Of a stretch of DNA of 64,000 nucleotides, positions 43,663 to 54,678 are shown one piece after another. The stretch covers positions 82,171,501 to 82,235,500 of the forward strand of contig CM027385.1 of assembly GCA_015680905.1 (NCBI GenBank), read 5' to 3'. The position numbers and the translations under genes were made by a program. Each line of letters begins with the position of its first letter. Positions within the stretch are counted from its first letter, which is position 1. The stretch is from Coptis chinensis (taxonomy: Eukaryota; Streptophyta; Magnoliopsida; Ranunculales; Ranunculaceae). Below the pieces are notes generated by a model, which did no database searches, was not told the origin of the DNA, and saw only the letters and a list, made by a program, of their open reading frames with translations.

Positions 43663-44741
43663 CAAGGACAAAATGACCGAAACAATAACTCTCAACACTA
43701 CATTTTTTTTAATCACTCACAAGGATCGGATAGATGAAAGGTCAAGTATACCCTTGACGCGAAATTAAAAACGGCTCGAGTAGACAAAAAGTCTAGTATA
43801 TATACTCCTAGTGCGAAATAATAAACGACCTGGTCCAGCCGAAACGACTCGGTGTATATAGTATGAATAATGATTATTTATAGGTATGAACAATCACTAT
43901 TCGTATGAACAATCATTGTTCATACCTTAACATAATGTATGATCAGTCATAACACTTCTTTGAGTATGAATAATGATTGTTCACATACCTATTTGGGCTG
44001 TTCATAAATTGAGCTATAAACACTCATTGTTCATGTAAATAATTATTGTTCATACTTATTTGGAGTATGAACAATCATTATTCATACCTCAACATAATGT
44101 ATAATCAGTAAAAAAATCTATTGGAGTATGAACAATTATTGTTCATACTCTAACATAAGCTATAAACAATCATTGTTTATACCTATTTGGGATATGAACA
44201 ATCAATGTTCATACCTCAACATAATGTATTATCAGTAAGAACACCTATTAAAGTATGAACAATCATTGTTCATATCTCAATATGAGCTATAAACACTTAT
44301 TGTTCATAGCTATTTGGGGTATGAACATTAAATGGAGTATGAATAGTCAATATTCATACCTCAACATAATGTTTAATCAGTAAAAACACATATTAGAGTA
44401 TAAAAAATCATTGTTTATACCTCAACATGAACTAAAAACTAAACAATCATTGTTCATACATTAATATATTGTATGAGGTAAGTTCACATATTTGTGTTAT
44501 ACATCAACATAACGTTTGAACACTCATTGTTCATAGCAAAACGACAGAAATAGTAAAATCATAAAATATTTATTTCAAATTCGATCAGACTATTTGTCTT
44601 TATGGGTTATTTTCACTCGAAAATTAGTTTTTAGGGTTATTTTCATAAAAAATAAAGATTAAAAAATAAAAAATTGTCATTGAGAGTGATTAAAAAAACA
44701 CGCTAGTTGTGAGAGTTATTTTCACTCGAAAATGAGCCTTG
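43663..44741. mobile_element. TIR element carrying a palindrome-rich array
   Basis: Imperfect terminal inverted repeats of about 70 bp: the left end contains AATAACTCTCAACACTAC and TTTTTTTTAATCACTC; the right end on the minus strand contains AATAACTCTCACAACTAG and TTTTTTTAATCACTC. In addition, the left AAGGACAAAATGACC roughly matches AAGGCTCATTTTCG. No target duplication or transposase could be identified. The interior is mainly the array annotated separately. Confidence 0.6.
43868..44540. repeat. Diverged tandem array of palindromic TGAACAATNATTGTTCA motifs
   Basis: The motif TATGAACAATCATTGTTCAT and variants (ATTATT, CAATGT) recur at least eight times, separated by alternating linkers such as ACCTCAACATAATGTATGAT + CAGTAA and GAGCTATAAACA + CTCATTGTTCATA. 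The higher-order period is about 110-120 bp, carrying two palindromes. The palindrome is perfect around its central base in several copies, while the linkers are more diverged. Confidence 0.85.
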
Positions 44742-45933
44742 GGACCAATTTCTTGATATAATTGTCCAATCTTCTCTTTGTCTTTGTAAACTTCCCCACA
44801 ATACATTTTGACAGAGTTATAGTCACTCTCAAAGCTTTAATCTATTCGCCAAATCTACCATACTCATCAACCAATAAATGGAAATCCCTTTCAAGTCTTT
44901 ATTTAATAAACAATTCAAACCTTCAATTTAACGAAAAGCAATACCACAAGGTTTCTAACATTGAGAACAAATGAGATTTTTTTTTTTATGCAATACTAAT
45001 ATATATTATAACCTTAAACGAAGATAGGAACACAATCCATACTTGACATACAACTTGGAAGAGCTGAATTCCCTAGCTATTGGTTAGCCGATTTAGCCAG
45101 TGAATCTGCATCCCCATTAAAAAGACCTACTTATCCACCTAAAAGAGTAAGAGTTGAAATCCAAAACTAAGGAGTTTGTAGAGGTTCTTAAAGTTTCCCA
45201 AGGCCAATTGCAAGATTGGCCCTCTAAAACTTTTATCACCTCCATGTTATCTCCTTAAAAAACATATGAGAATTAAAGAAAGTTGTAATCATTATTTTCT
45301 TTTGTCTTATTATAGCTTTTTAGCTTCTGCTCTCTTGTAATTATACTCCTAAACTTAATTAATTTGGTTTTCAATTCCCACTTTTATTTGTTTCTCTAAT
45401 AATTCCAACCAATCAAAGCCACTAGAAGCTTGTATACTCGTATGTAAGTATTTGGCTAAGGTGCTTCTATAACTAGCTAAGCTTGTATGCTTCCAATATT
45501 CACTAAATACACTAGCAATTTCACAATTTGTAGTAATTAATTGGGTCTAAGCTTTTGCATACATAATACCGATTAAGTCTTATCAACAAAAACAAATCTA
45601 CTAAAAATCTAAGATGATAGTAATTATCTTCAAAACTATTACCATCTTATTTTGATTCGTTAAATTTACACGTATTAAATTTTTTTCAATAAAATGTTCT
45701 TAAATGAACCAATGATATACAAATTAAAATTTTTGCACGTGGTTTGCTAAACTAACTTAGATTTGTAAATTGCTGTTAAGTTTATTTAAGTTACACAAAA
45801 TTGTTAAAACATTAATCCGACTGCCTAATTACGTATATGTCTTTAGATTTCACGTGTAATTTACTAAACTATCTTAAAGAGAATTCAAAACTTTACATAT
45901 GCTCTGCTATCGCTTACTGCCAATGGTACTAAC
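44742..45933. other. AT-rich intergenic DNA
   Basis: No gene or element with defined ends was recognised. Short ORFs have no family resemblance. Confidence 0.35.
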
Positions 45934-46643
45934 TAGGGGTGACTTCGGATCGGAAAAAGGGCTTTCGGAAAAAAAAATCAATTTTTTTCGGATGGCAATA
46001 TCCCTTCCAAATCCGATCCAATTATTTTTCAGATGACAATTTTTTTTCGGAATTCGAAAAGTTCGGAAAATCGGAAAATTTTCAGAAATTTCAGAATCCA
46101 CAAAATATGGAAGTAAATCGGAAATTTGAATTATATAATCGGATTCTCTTTTAGAATAACTATTCTTTATCCAGTTAATACATTCATTTAGACATCATTT
46201 TGAAATATATTAATTCAGTAAACAACTTAGACCTTTTAACACGTTCATTCAGCAAATTTTTTCTTCATGTTAATGCATTAATTCAGTAAATATGAATACG
46301 AGATAAATTGAGACATGTACTAAAATGACAATATTGATTTCTTGAAGCTGTGAGAGAGACAATGTTCTACTTCTCTAGGGTTTTTATTTGGTTTGTAAAC
46401 TATATGTAGTTTTAATTTAGTAACTATATAAAATAGACCACTATATGTTAAAAATTCAGAAATTAATCGGAAATCGGATCGGATTGGATTTTAAAAACAC
46501 ATCCAATTCTGATCCAATTATTTTTCAAAAAAATCGGATATCAGAATTTCAGATATCGAAACACAAATATCATTGCCAAATTCGAAAAAATATCAAATCG
46601 GAATTCGAAAAAATTAGGTTTTCGGAAAAAAGAGACACCCCTA
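45934..46643. mobile_element. hAT-like MITE with TAGGGGTG ends
   Basis: It begins TAGGGGTGACTTCGGATCGG and ends AAAAAAGAGACACCCCTA. The flanks GTACTAAC (45926-45933) and GTATCAAC (46644-46651) form an 8-bp target duplication with two changes. The interior is built from repeated GGAATTCGAAAA / TCGGATCGG-like pieces with no coding capacity. Confidence 0.82.
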
Positions 46644-46738
46644 GTATCAACACCTCACATGCCAACACTTGACATGCCAAATATTGGTGAGGGAATTCAA
46701 GATTTCAAGATCGTACGACTGTAATAATTAACGAGCAT

Positions 46739-46940
46739 GCAAGTGAGTTGGATAAAAATTTATTAGAATATGTGAATGCATCAGGCCTAGTATAAATGAT
46801 CAAGTAAATGACTCATGAGTTATTGCGTGTGTTTAACATGATTAGATCCGATCTAGGTGCAACCGTACAACATAAACTGAGGAGAGACATGTCAATATGG
46901 CAGGGAAGCAGGTTCAAGAACAGGTAGATACTTTAAGTAC
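46739..46940 (+). pseudogene. TYDC 3'-end fragment (convergent relic 2)
   Basis: It starts ASELDKNLLEYVNASG, matching [16 protein letters not shown] of the intact decarboxylases. A small insertion and stops follow. Then ATGACTCATGAGTTATTGCG, ACATGATTAGATCCG and CTGAGGAGAGACATGTCAAT correspond to MTHGVIG, YMIR and TEERHV, and CAAGAACAGGTAGATACTTT to QEHADAL. Plus strand, convergent with TYDC copy 2. Close to relic 1 in extent, which suggests a common origin. Confidence 0.85.
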
Positions 46941-47725
46941 GAGTGATTTTTTGCGCCCAGCGTTGGTTCTTCCAAGTTCCAAGCATTCCAAGGAAATTTT
47001 GAGTCATACACGTTTCATCTTTTCCACAAAAAAAGGAAGTTACAACCATCACAAAATCATCAAAATTTCCAATTTTACTAGTTTTTCAAAAGAAGAAATT
47101 AAAAAAAAAAATGTAAAGTGGAATAAACCAACAAGCGTGTGTATTTCTTCTTCATCTTCTTCCCGCAAAAACGTGTTAATAACAATAATATCATCTTCTT
47201 GTTAGCTTGTTCTTAATGCATCCATCGTGTTTTTCATATTTTGATTCATAATTTTTGTTTTATTTTTGTTTCCTTTTTATTTTCTTTCTATGACTGAGGG
47301 ACAAACTAGTAAAATCCAAAATTTTGAGGATTTTGTGCGAAGCGTAACTACCATTTTTTTGTGGAAAAAATGAAACATGTAGCTGATAATTCCCTTGGAG
47401 CACTTGGAGGAACCAACACTGGGAACAAAAAATCACTCTTTAAGTACCACTAGTTTTGAACACGTGCCTATGCCACGTGTCCCTTTTTCCCCCTAGGATA
47501 CGTGAGAGTGTGAGAAAAATAGGGGGTTATAAACAATGAGAAAAAAACCCCCTTAGAATATGTGTCCTAGGGGTCTTTTTTCTCTCATGTATCTTTTCTC
47601 CATTTTCTTTTCTCTTTATTTATAACCCTCTATCCCTCTTTTTCTTGGAGGGTTTTTTTTTCTCACACGTATCATATTTCCCTTTTCTTTTTTCTTTGTT
47701 TATAACCCTCTATCCCTCTCTCTAC
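46941..47725. other. Intergenic, pyrimidine-rich tandem segments
   Basis: At 47575-47725 a ~95-bp unit (TTTATAACCCTCTATCCCTC shared twice, with TCTCATGTATC versus TCTCACACGTATC) is duplicated. A mirrored inverted copy (AGGGGGTTATAAACAATGAG) lies at 47520. No gene. Confidence 0.45.
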
Positions 47726-48136
47726 CAGTGTCAGCCCTAAGGCAAAGCCACACAAGCAAACATTTTAGGCCCTCTTATTTTGGCAAAATAAGGGTCCATC
47801 AGTCCACCACTAAAGTCCACTGAAACAACTTAACGCACTTTACAATAAACACTTACTAATAAGAACAATATAATTACAGGCTTAAGTGAAATTTATATAT
47901 GGCTAATGAAATTATTAAATGTATTTGTTATTTCACAGATTATGAAGATTATGAAGACAAAGATGCATAGAATCTTATTTGTTACATAAAACAAAAATAA
48001 ATTCGACTAAAAAAAAGAGAAAACAAATAATAATGCGAGGCAAAAAAAAATTGATTTTTGTTTTTGACATGTAAATAAACAAATATATAGGACCACATTT
48101 TAATAGTTGGGCCACCAGAAACTCAGGACCGCACTG
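47726..48136. mobile_element. Non-autonomous hAT element with perfect 8-bp target duplication
   Basis: CTCTCTAC flanks it exactly at 47718-47725 and 48137-48144. The ends are CAGTGTCAGCCCTAAGG and, on the minus strand, CAGTGCGGTCCTGAG, short imperfect TIRs of hAT type. 411 bp, AT-rich, non-coding. Confidence 0.88.
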
Positions 48137-48291
48137 CTCTCTACCCACGTTTTCTTTTCTAGGTTTGACTTTAACAAAAATAATAATAATAATAATAATT
48201 AATTAATGTTTTTGTTGTTTTGTGGGAACGGTATTTTCCACCGCGCATTCGAGTCGCCGCATTACAATATATATATATTAATATAATAGAT

Positions 48292-48330
48292 AACTTATTC
48301 AAGAAGAGGCAGATGCTTTAGTTGGCGCAC
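48292..48330 (+). pseudogene. TYDC C-terminal scrap (convergent relic 3)
   Basis: TTCAAGAAGAGGCAGATGCT plus TTAGTTGG encodes IQEEADALVG, equivalent to VQEHADALG at the end of TYDC. Only about 12 codons remain. The same phrase closes relic 1. It is short, but its position right beside TYDC copy 2 and its orientation support it. Confidence 0.55.
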
Positions 48331-48335
48331 ATTCT

Positions 48336-48415
48336 CCAACACATCAAAAGCAAACAAATCCAACACATCAAAAGCAAACAAATCCAACACATCAAAAGCA
48401 AACAAATCCAACAAA
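48336..48415. repeat. 24-bp tandem repeat, three copies plus partial
   Basis: CCAACACATCAAAAGCAAAC followed by AAAT is repeated three times, with a partial fourth copy (CCAACAAAACAAAA). It lies in the 3' flank of TYDC copy 2 and is absent from copy 1. Confidence 0.95.
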
Positions 48416-48481
48416 ACAAAAAACAAAAGCCTTCTTATTGATAGATAATTTTCCACTCATCACCATGAAACACGACCTTTT

Positions 48482-50017
48482 CTATATATAGTGCCAAAGG
48501 CCTAAAGCATCAGCATGTTCTTGTACCACCTTCCATGCAATCTTGACATGTCTCTCTTCAGTTAAAGTTGCACCAACAGTAAATCTTAACATGTATACAC
48601 CTCCAACAACTCCATGAGTCATGTATATCTGCCCCGATGCATTGACAGATTCTAATAACTTCTGATTTAACTCATTTGCATGCACAGCACTTTTGACACC
48701 ATCCCCCTTCATCTCAACCAATGATATTGGTGGCAGCATTCGAAAACAGACCATAGCAAAAGTTCTTGGGACAACAATCTCAAATCTCTTGTCCATTGCT
48801 ACAAGTCCTTCAAAGTCTTTAGCCATCCTAACATGGTTCCTTAGAAAATTTCGAAGGTTAGCCACACCATAGCTACGTACAACTAGCCATAGTTTCAAGG
48901 CACGAAATCGACGACTAAGTGCTATTTGCCAATCTTTATAATCGACAACTTGCCTTGATTCAGTTGCTTTGTTCTTTAGATACTCTGGATTAGTTGAAAG
49001 AGCCTTAACAAGTGAACTTGGATCTTTTACCCAAAGGCAGCAACAATCCAAAGTAGTGAAGAACCATTTATGCGCATTGAGGCTGAAAGAGTCGGCATTT
49101 TCAACTCCATCAATGAAGTGCCTGAACTCTGGACATATACACGCACTTCCAGCATAAGCAGCATCAACATGCACCCATATATTGTAATCCTTTGCTATGT
49201 CGCAAAGTGGCCCAACTGGATCCACTGCAGTAGATGATGTCGTCCCCACTGTGGCACACAAGAATAATGGCACCAGCCCAGCTTGTATATCAGAAAGAAT
49301 TGCTGATCGGAGGGATTCGACTGGGAGAGCAAATGCGTTGGACTTTGAAGTTGCAATAGCATGAATGTTCTTAGGATGAATTCCAGCAATCTGTGCGGCT
49401 TTCTGCATTGCACAATGTGTTTGATCAGACCCGTAAACAACAAGTTTGTTGATATTTTCTCTACCAATCTTGTTCAACATTCGATCTCTCGCTGCTGTTA
49501 GTGTACACAAGATGGCCTCACAAGTAGTCCCTTGTAAAACGCCACCACCATTTCCTGAAAACAAGAATGATTCAGGAAGCTTAAGCATTTTGCCTAGCCA
49601 GTCCATCACTATACTCTCTAATTCTGTAGCAGCTGGTGACGACATCCAATTGAAGCCAACAACATTAAAGCCAGTGCTAAGCATTTCGCCAAGGAAACCA
49701 GCAATACTACCACTTGAAGGGAAGTATGCAAAATAGTTGGGACTTTGCCAATGTGTTATACCAGGCATGATTTCATTTTGGACGTCTTTGAGAATCTGTT
49801 CTATGGATTCAGGGTTATAAGGAGCTGATTCAGGTAAGCGTTTTTTGAGGTACCCTGGTTCGACTTGGCTCCGAACGGGACGTTTTTCTATGCTTTGATA
49901 GTAATCAGCTATGAAGTCGATTACCATATGGCCTTGCCTCCTGAATTCATCTGGATTCAAAGTGTTGGCTGGACATGTAAAGTTGTTTTCAAGAACATCA
50001 GTAGGAAGGCTGCCCAT
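48482..50017 (-). CDS. TYDC: Aromatic L-amino acid decarboxylase, tyrosine/DOPA type (copy 2)
   Basis: 511 residues, intronless. It has the same cofactor and substrate motifs as copy 1: [56 protein letters not shown] with the PLP lysine at 317, NPEYLKNK with the loop tyrosine, and [12 protein letters not shown]. All residues that would mark a decarboxylase rather than an aldehyde synthase are kept. Differences from copy 1 cluster in the first 82 residues (11 changes, e.g. LDAD to LNPD) and near 410-425. The stop of copy 1 is replaced by TGG, adding WHYI before a new stop. ATG and promoter context are conserved. Both genes look functional. They are separated by 20.6 kb, of which 10.9 kb is the Gypsy insertion. 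Confidence 0.96.
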   Translation of the reverse strand: MGSLPTDVLENNFTCPANTLNPDEFRRQGHMVIDFIADYYQSIEKRPVRSQVEPGYLKKRLPESAPYNPESIEQILKDVQNEIMPGITHWQSPNYFAYFPSSGSIAGFLGEMLSTGFNVVGFNWMSSPAATELESIVMDWLGKMLKLPESFLFSGNGGGVLQGTTCEAILCTLTAARDRMLNKIGRENINKLVVYGSDQTHCAMQKAAQIAGIHPKNIHAIATSKSNAFALPVESLRSAILSDIQAGLVPLFLCATVGTTSSTAVDPVGPLCDIAKDYNIWVHVDAAYAGSACICPEFRHFIDGVENADSFSLNAHKWFFTTLDCCCLWVKDPSSLVKALSTNPEYLKNKATESRQVVDYKDWQIALSRRFRALKLWLVVRSYGVANLRNFLRNHVRMAKDFEGLVAMDKRFEIVVPRTFAMVCFRMLPPISLVEMKGDGVKSAVHANELNQKLLESVNASGQIYMTHGVVGGVYMLRFTVGATLTEERHVKIAWKVVQEHADALGLWHYI

Positions 50018-50109
50018 TTGAGTGATGGAATGGAAAGATAAAAGAAATGGTGAGTGATAGCTAGATAGATGCTATTCGATTCGATGGTGGAATTGTAATG
50101 AAATGAAGG

Positions 50110-50119
50110 GTTTATATAG
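50110..50119 (-). promoter_or_regulatory. TATA box of TYDC copy 2
   Basis: CTATATAAAC on the minus strand about 95 bp before the ATG, at the same spacing as in copy 1, followed upstream by the conserved TAAGTGGCCATTGCATGACC. Confidence 0.65.
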
Positions 50120-50686
50120 GCTGCTGGCTAAGTGGCCATTGCATGACCGACATTTCAAGCTATGGGTCGGAGGTAATTGTAAGTTTTGATATTGAGTGGA
50201 TAATATTAATAACAAAATGGGAAATGAGAACGAGTTTGCAAATGTTGTAGCGCACGCTTTAAAGGTGGCGGGAATGCATTACAGTACAGTTCATTCAAAC
50301 AACAACTGATTTATCGATGCCAGATTTAATTTATTTCATCTCTAGATGGTAAACACAGGTGTGAATTGAAGTAATATATTATCTACCGTAGGTTGCTGAG
50401 AGCTCCTTGTACCTTTCTACCATATGTTGGGGATGGGTCTATTAAATTAAACCACACAAATTGCATTAGGGACTGATCGAAGGAGGACATACTGTACAAC
50501 TCTCATGAAAAACATGGGAAGGTGCATTATAAGTTTATAACACGCCTGATGTATGTAGTCAAATGCATGGGAAGGTGCATTATAACACGCATGCATGCAT
50601 GATGTATGTAGAATGGTAAACTGGAGTACAGTGCATTATTATGCAAAACCATCAGTGCGTCGGGATCACTGTCAGCTAGTTAGAAC
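50120..50686. other. Upstream region of TYDC copy 2
   Basis: Homologous to 27992-28450 until it is interrupted just past AAACCATCAGTGCGT by the small TIR element at 50687. A local duplication of GCATGGGAAGGTGCATTATA occurs near 50508 and 50563. Confidence 0.55.
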
Positions 50687-50869
50687 CATAGTTCGGGATT
50701 TCTGGAAAACCGAAATTCACACTATTTCGACCCAGGTCTTATTTTGATTTCGACTAATTTTAGAATCATCAATATTTCAACTCCTACGTTGTTTTTTGAG
50801 TTTTTTTTTAAAAACTGAAATATTCGGTAAAATTCCGATATTCTATTTAATTTGGAATCGTGAACACTG
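50687..50869. mobile_element. Small TIR element (183 bp) upstream of TYDC copy 2
   Basis: The ends CATAGTTCGGGATTTC and, on the minus strand, CAGTGTTCACGATTCC are imperfect inverted repeats. The flanks GTTAGAAC (50679-50686) and GTTAGAAG (50870-50877) fit an 8-bp target duplication. It resembles the element at 40653 in size and in its CATAGTTxxxxATTyC-type ends. Confidence 0.65.
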
Positions 50870-50877
50870 GTTAGAAG

Positions 50878-53431
50878 TTAGAACCATAGTAAAAAAAAGT
50901 CTCAGATTGTTTTAATATAAGAGTCCTGATGAAGAGAGATCGTTCTCTCCGGCATTTAAAGCGCACCTTTTAACAATCGTCTAATTAGATATTGGATTAA
51001 TTCTATCTCAAGATTCCACGTGACTAATACAACCAAAGCAGTCCCCCCAGGACAGAACCTGGATTTAATGTCTGGGGGTGCAAGAGTATATGCAACCCAA
51101 TAATTGAACTAGGGTGCGGTAGTGGAGCTTCTCTAAAAAATTTGGGGGTGCGAATCCTTATAGTCTAGCCATTTTTCTAACAAATTACTAACATATTATA
51201 TAACTTTTACAAATCTTTGTGTGTGCTCTCTCTCTCTCTCTCTCTCTCATGATTGAACAAGATGAAGTAAGAGGTATGATATTTCAAAGATTTTAATGCA
51301 GGTAAGGGTCTGTCTAACCCTATTATCTTGTTTCAAAAAATATCTTTTCTCACCTGTTTTGTGAAATCCTCTCTCCATCTTTGCGTTTGTCATAACCAAT
51401 TGTTGCTGGGTTGGAAATCCGCAGCTTGGATAAAAGTGTTCGACGTCAATTTGGTGATAAATGACAAATTAACTAGATTTAGATAAAATTTGAGGTCTAT
51501 ATCAGTATTGCAACAATCCTTGGGAAGAAAAATATATCATGAATTAAAAATTTTGTCAACAATATTGTATGTTCTCATGGTTGGTATCTTTTGTATAAAA
51601 GCATCTCCAAAAAAATTTAAATCAGACACCACTCCTAGAACTATAACTTCCATCACACATAAAAAAGGAATTAGTACTTCCATCATCAACAACATAACTA
51701 AAAAAGAACACTTGATAATTTTGAAGGGAATATAAGTTTTTCCCCTCTTGTTGTTGGGTTTGCCCACGTTTGGTTTGTCAGCCTAATCTGATTTTTCTTT
51801 AATTTAGTTGTAAAATCCACTTTAGCTTTGAGCTATCTTTTAGGACGGCTATAACTAATGTGCGCTCTAATTCAAGGAGAGAATGATCTCTCCTTATCAG
51901 TTGCCACCTTAATATAAAGCGTAAAAAAAATCTCTGAATTAACTCCCTGGCAATTTTCAACATGAATAAATATTAAAAACAAAAAAATCATGGTTTTCTC
52001 GATTTTATTAATCCAATTTTATGATTGTGGATAGCTATGTTTAAATGTATTTTTAGTAATTTATATTCAAAATTTCAAGTATGTGTAGGACTTTATACAA
52101 AATAACAAGATTTTGCCAATATATATAGGAAGGGGTTCAAGGGACATATAAAATGGCACCTATATAAAATCACTCAAGTCAAGTTGTAAGCCTTTAGATC
52201 TTTCGAAATCCAACGGTCAAAAAAAGAAATACAATCAAATGAGTTAGTGGGGTTAAACCGGTTCTTTGTGTTACCTAAACCGGTTTGCAATACAAAGTTC
52301 TCATCCCTTCTTCCTGAATCCTAGCTTGGTCAACTCTAAACCTTTTTCTGAAATGATTCAAATCCAAACAAACTAGCTATTTGTTCATCAATTTTATAAA
52401 TTATGGTTTTGCACAACCTCAAAATTTTCTTTTTCAATTATATTAAAATTGATCTTGATACACATAATCGACTTGCAGTGAGGAATGATGGGGATTGAGT
52501 ATAAGCTTTTAGGTGCTGTGACGATTACTAATGGAGGAGTTTTGCCTAATATTTATTCAACATTGCTGCTAAAGAATGCTAAAAAAAAAGGAAATGATGC
52601 TGAGTTTGGTGTGAAGGAGTAATATTCACATCCAATATATGAATAGCACACGTGTCCATCATTTACAGAACTACCAACCAATTTCATATCCTCGTCCTCA
52701 GAGTTCGCTTCATAGTGACTCATCTCAGGCAAAGCGATCTGTTCAGTCAAAGCAATGATCAACCGATCTCAGCTGTTCGACCTAAAAGCTCGCTTCATAG
52801 TGACTCATCTCAGGCAAAGTGATATGTTCAATCAAAGCAATGACCAACCGATCTCATATGTTCAACCTAAGAGCTCGCGTCTAAGTGACTCAAGTCGATA
52901 AGACGATCTCGCCCAAAGACGACCTCCATAAAGCTCGATCATCCCATCTCATAACGGCTTGTAACGTATGTCTTTATTATAGCTTTCAAGATCGAAGCTT
53001 CAGGCAAGCATCTCATTGATTCTTCATAACTCGTCATCATGGTTTGAAATTCATAGATCTAGCTAGATCCATTAAATTGCCTCGGAGACCAACAACGATG
53101 ACAGATAGATACTACTTCTGATGAAAGAAGCGATTTAGAGTTTTAAGGAAGGGTTTTGTTGAGAATGGAAGTGAACTCGGGAGGTTTTGCTCAGAGAGAT
53201 TTCACTTGATTTATTTTTTTACTGGAGATTTAGATTTAAATCTCAACTCTGAAATAATCCGAAGAGTTAAGGTATATTTGTTATCTTTCTGGGGTTTTGT
53301 TTTTTATTTTTTATTGTTTGTTTGGTTACGAACGAATTGAAACTAGGGTTTTGTTTTTTTTATCTTTTTGTTTGGTTGGTTACGAACAATGAAACTGGGA
53401 AAAATAATTGGGAAAAGAGGGTGTAGAATTT
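50878..53431. other. Intergenic, nothing clearly recognised
   Basis: AT-rich. Contains a (CT)n run at about 51227-51249, a TE-like phrase TTGGGGGTGCGAATCC near 51151, and the 85-bp tandem repeat annotated separately. Short ORFs at 51.5 and 52.6 kb have no family resemblance. Confidence 0.35.
52706..52876. repeat. Tandem duplication, 2 x 85 bp
   Basis: Units starting at 52706 and 52791 both read CGCTTCATAGTGACTCATCT and end CGACCTAAAAGCT or CAACCTAAGAGCT, with about 10 differences. Confidence 0.92.
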
Positions 53432-53713
53432 CTTTTTTTTCTGCCGAATTATTGGATGCCTGGGTGTAGAATTTCAGAGAAAAAAAGGGGCTGGCTTGGA
53501 TGCCTGGGAGCATTCTCAACTACTCAGTATTCATGGTCTTTGATATCAAAAATAAATTTCAATAATCAATTCTCGATTGCTACTTTAAGTTAATTATTTA
53601 TGTGCATGTCTATTCTTATTGAAAAAATCTATATGAGGACCAACTACAATCAATGGACCTTGGACCCCTCCTTCCGAATAACCTCCAAGTGGTCTCCACT
53701 CTTGACCTCTCGT

Positions 53714-54678
53714 TAGGAGTGTAAAAGAAACCATTGACCCATCATCCGGTAGGGTATCCGATCTTCACCCGTCACCTAAACCCGCACCGACCCGAAAACA
53801 AACCCGCCCGCCCGCCATCATTTTTACGCGGTCGGGCTATGGGTGTAGGTTCTATGTTCAAACCTGACCCGTCAAGCCGCCTGACCCATATCGTGTCAAA
53901 AGCCGTTGACCCAACTCCGTTGACCTGCACAATTTCAAGACTCTAACTCTAATATTTTTGTATTTTGTTTATTTTTTCTTTTAACTTTTGTAGGAATTTG
54001 GGAGATATTTTTGTACTTATGAGTTTTCAATTTCAAATATTCAAGTTTGAACATTGGGATATGAACACAGACTTATGAGTTCAACATCAATTTCAAATAT
54101 TCAAGTTTGAACATTGGACAAATATCAAAAGTTTAAATTCAACTTTCAAATTTTGGAGAAGATTAATCATTCATCTTTGTATTAATTTCGAATTCTTTTA
54201 ATTTATATTTTATTGTTTTGTATCATATATCTTTGCTCCCATTTTCATTTTATCATGCTATGGAAAATAATCAATTTACAAATGATAAATCACGAGAAAA
54301 AAGTTTCAAATTTACAGATATGGTTTTGGGTTTTAGTTCAAGTTTTTTTTTTTTTTTTTTTAATTTTTTAATTGATTGATTATATTTTTTTTTGTTTATG
54401 TTGTGAATTGGAAATATATTACTTACAGAATTAGAAAGTGTTTTTCTGGGTGAAATTGGGTTAAAATGATAATTTCCACTCGACCCGAATGACCCGCCCA
54501 AAACCCGCCCCGTAAGCTGACCCAACAGGTCGGGTGATGGTACTAATACATGACACTTCAACCCGCCCCGCCCCTCCCCGTTGGTGACCACTGGGTTTGT
54601 ATCCCCTAGACCCGCCCTAACCCGACCCATCATTATTTGACCCGCAGTTGACCCGACCCGTCCCGTATTACACCTCTA
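53714..54678. mobile_element. Non-autonomous hAT element in repeat unit 1
   Basis: A perfect 8-bp target duplication CCTCTCGT (53706-53713 and 54679-54686). The ends are TAGGAGTGTAA and, on the minus strand, TAGAGGTGTAA. Subterminal tracts of CCCGACCC and GACCCGCCC type recur, as in the copies at 228 and 56036. The empty site survives in unit 2 as CCTCTCGTTGGTG at 55091. The 965 bp are non-coding. Confidence 0.95.

Noticed and set aside
43868-44540. CRISPR-like regular repeats
   Set aside because: Spacers are themselves repetitive and related, repeats are diverged palindromes in a plant genome, and no cas-like genes are present.
46897-47205. 102-codon ORF starting MAGKQVQEQVDTLS as a small gene
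   Set aside because: Its start is the out-of-place tail of the TYDC relic; the remainder is Ser/Lys-rich low-complexity sequence.
26364-50017. A benzylisoquinoline alkaloid biosynthetic gene cluster
   Set aside because: Only TYDC copies and a UGT pseudogene were found; no norcoclaurine synthase, methyltransferase, P450 or BBE-like gene could be recognised in any frame.
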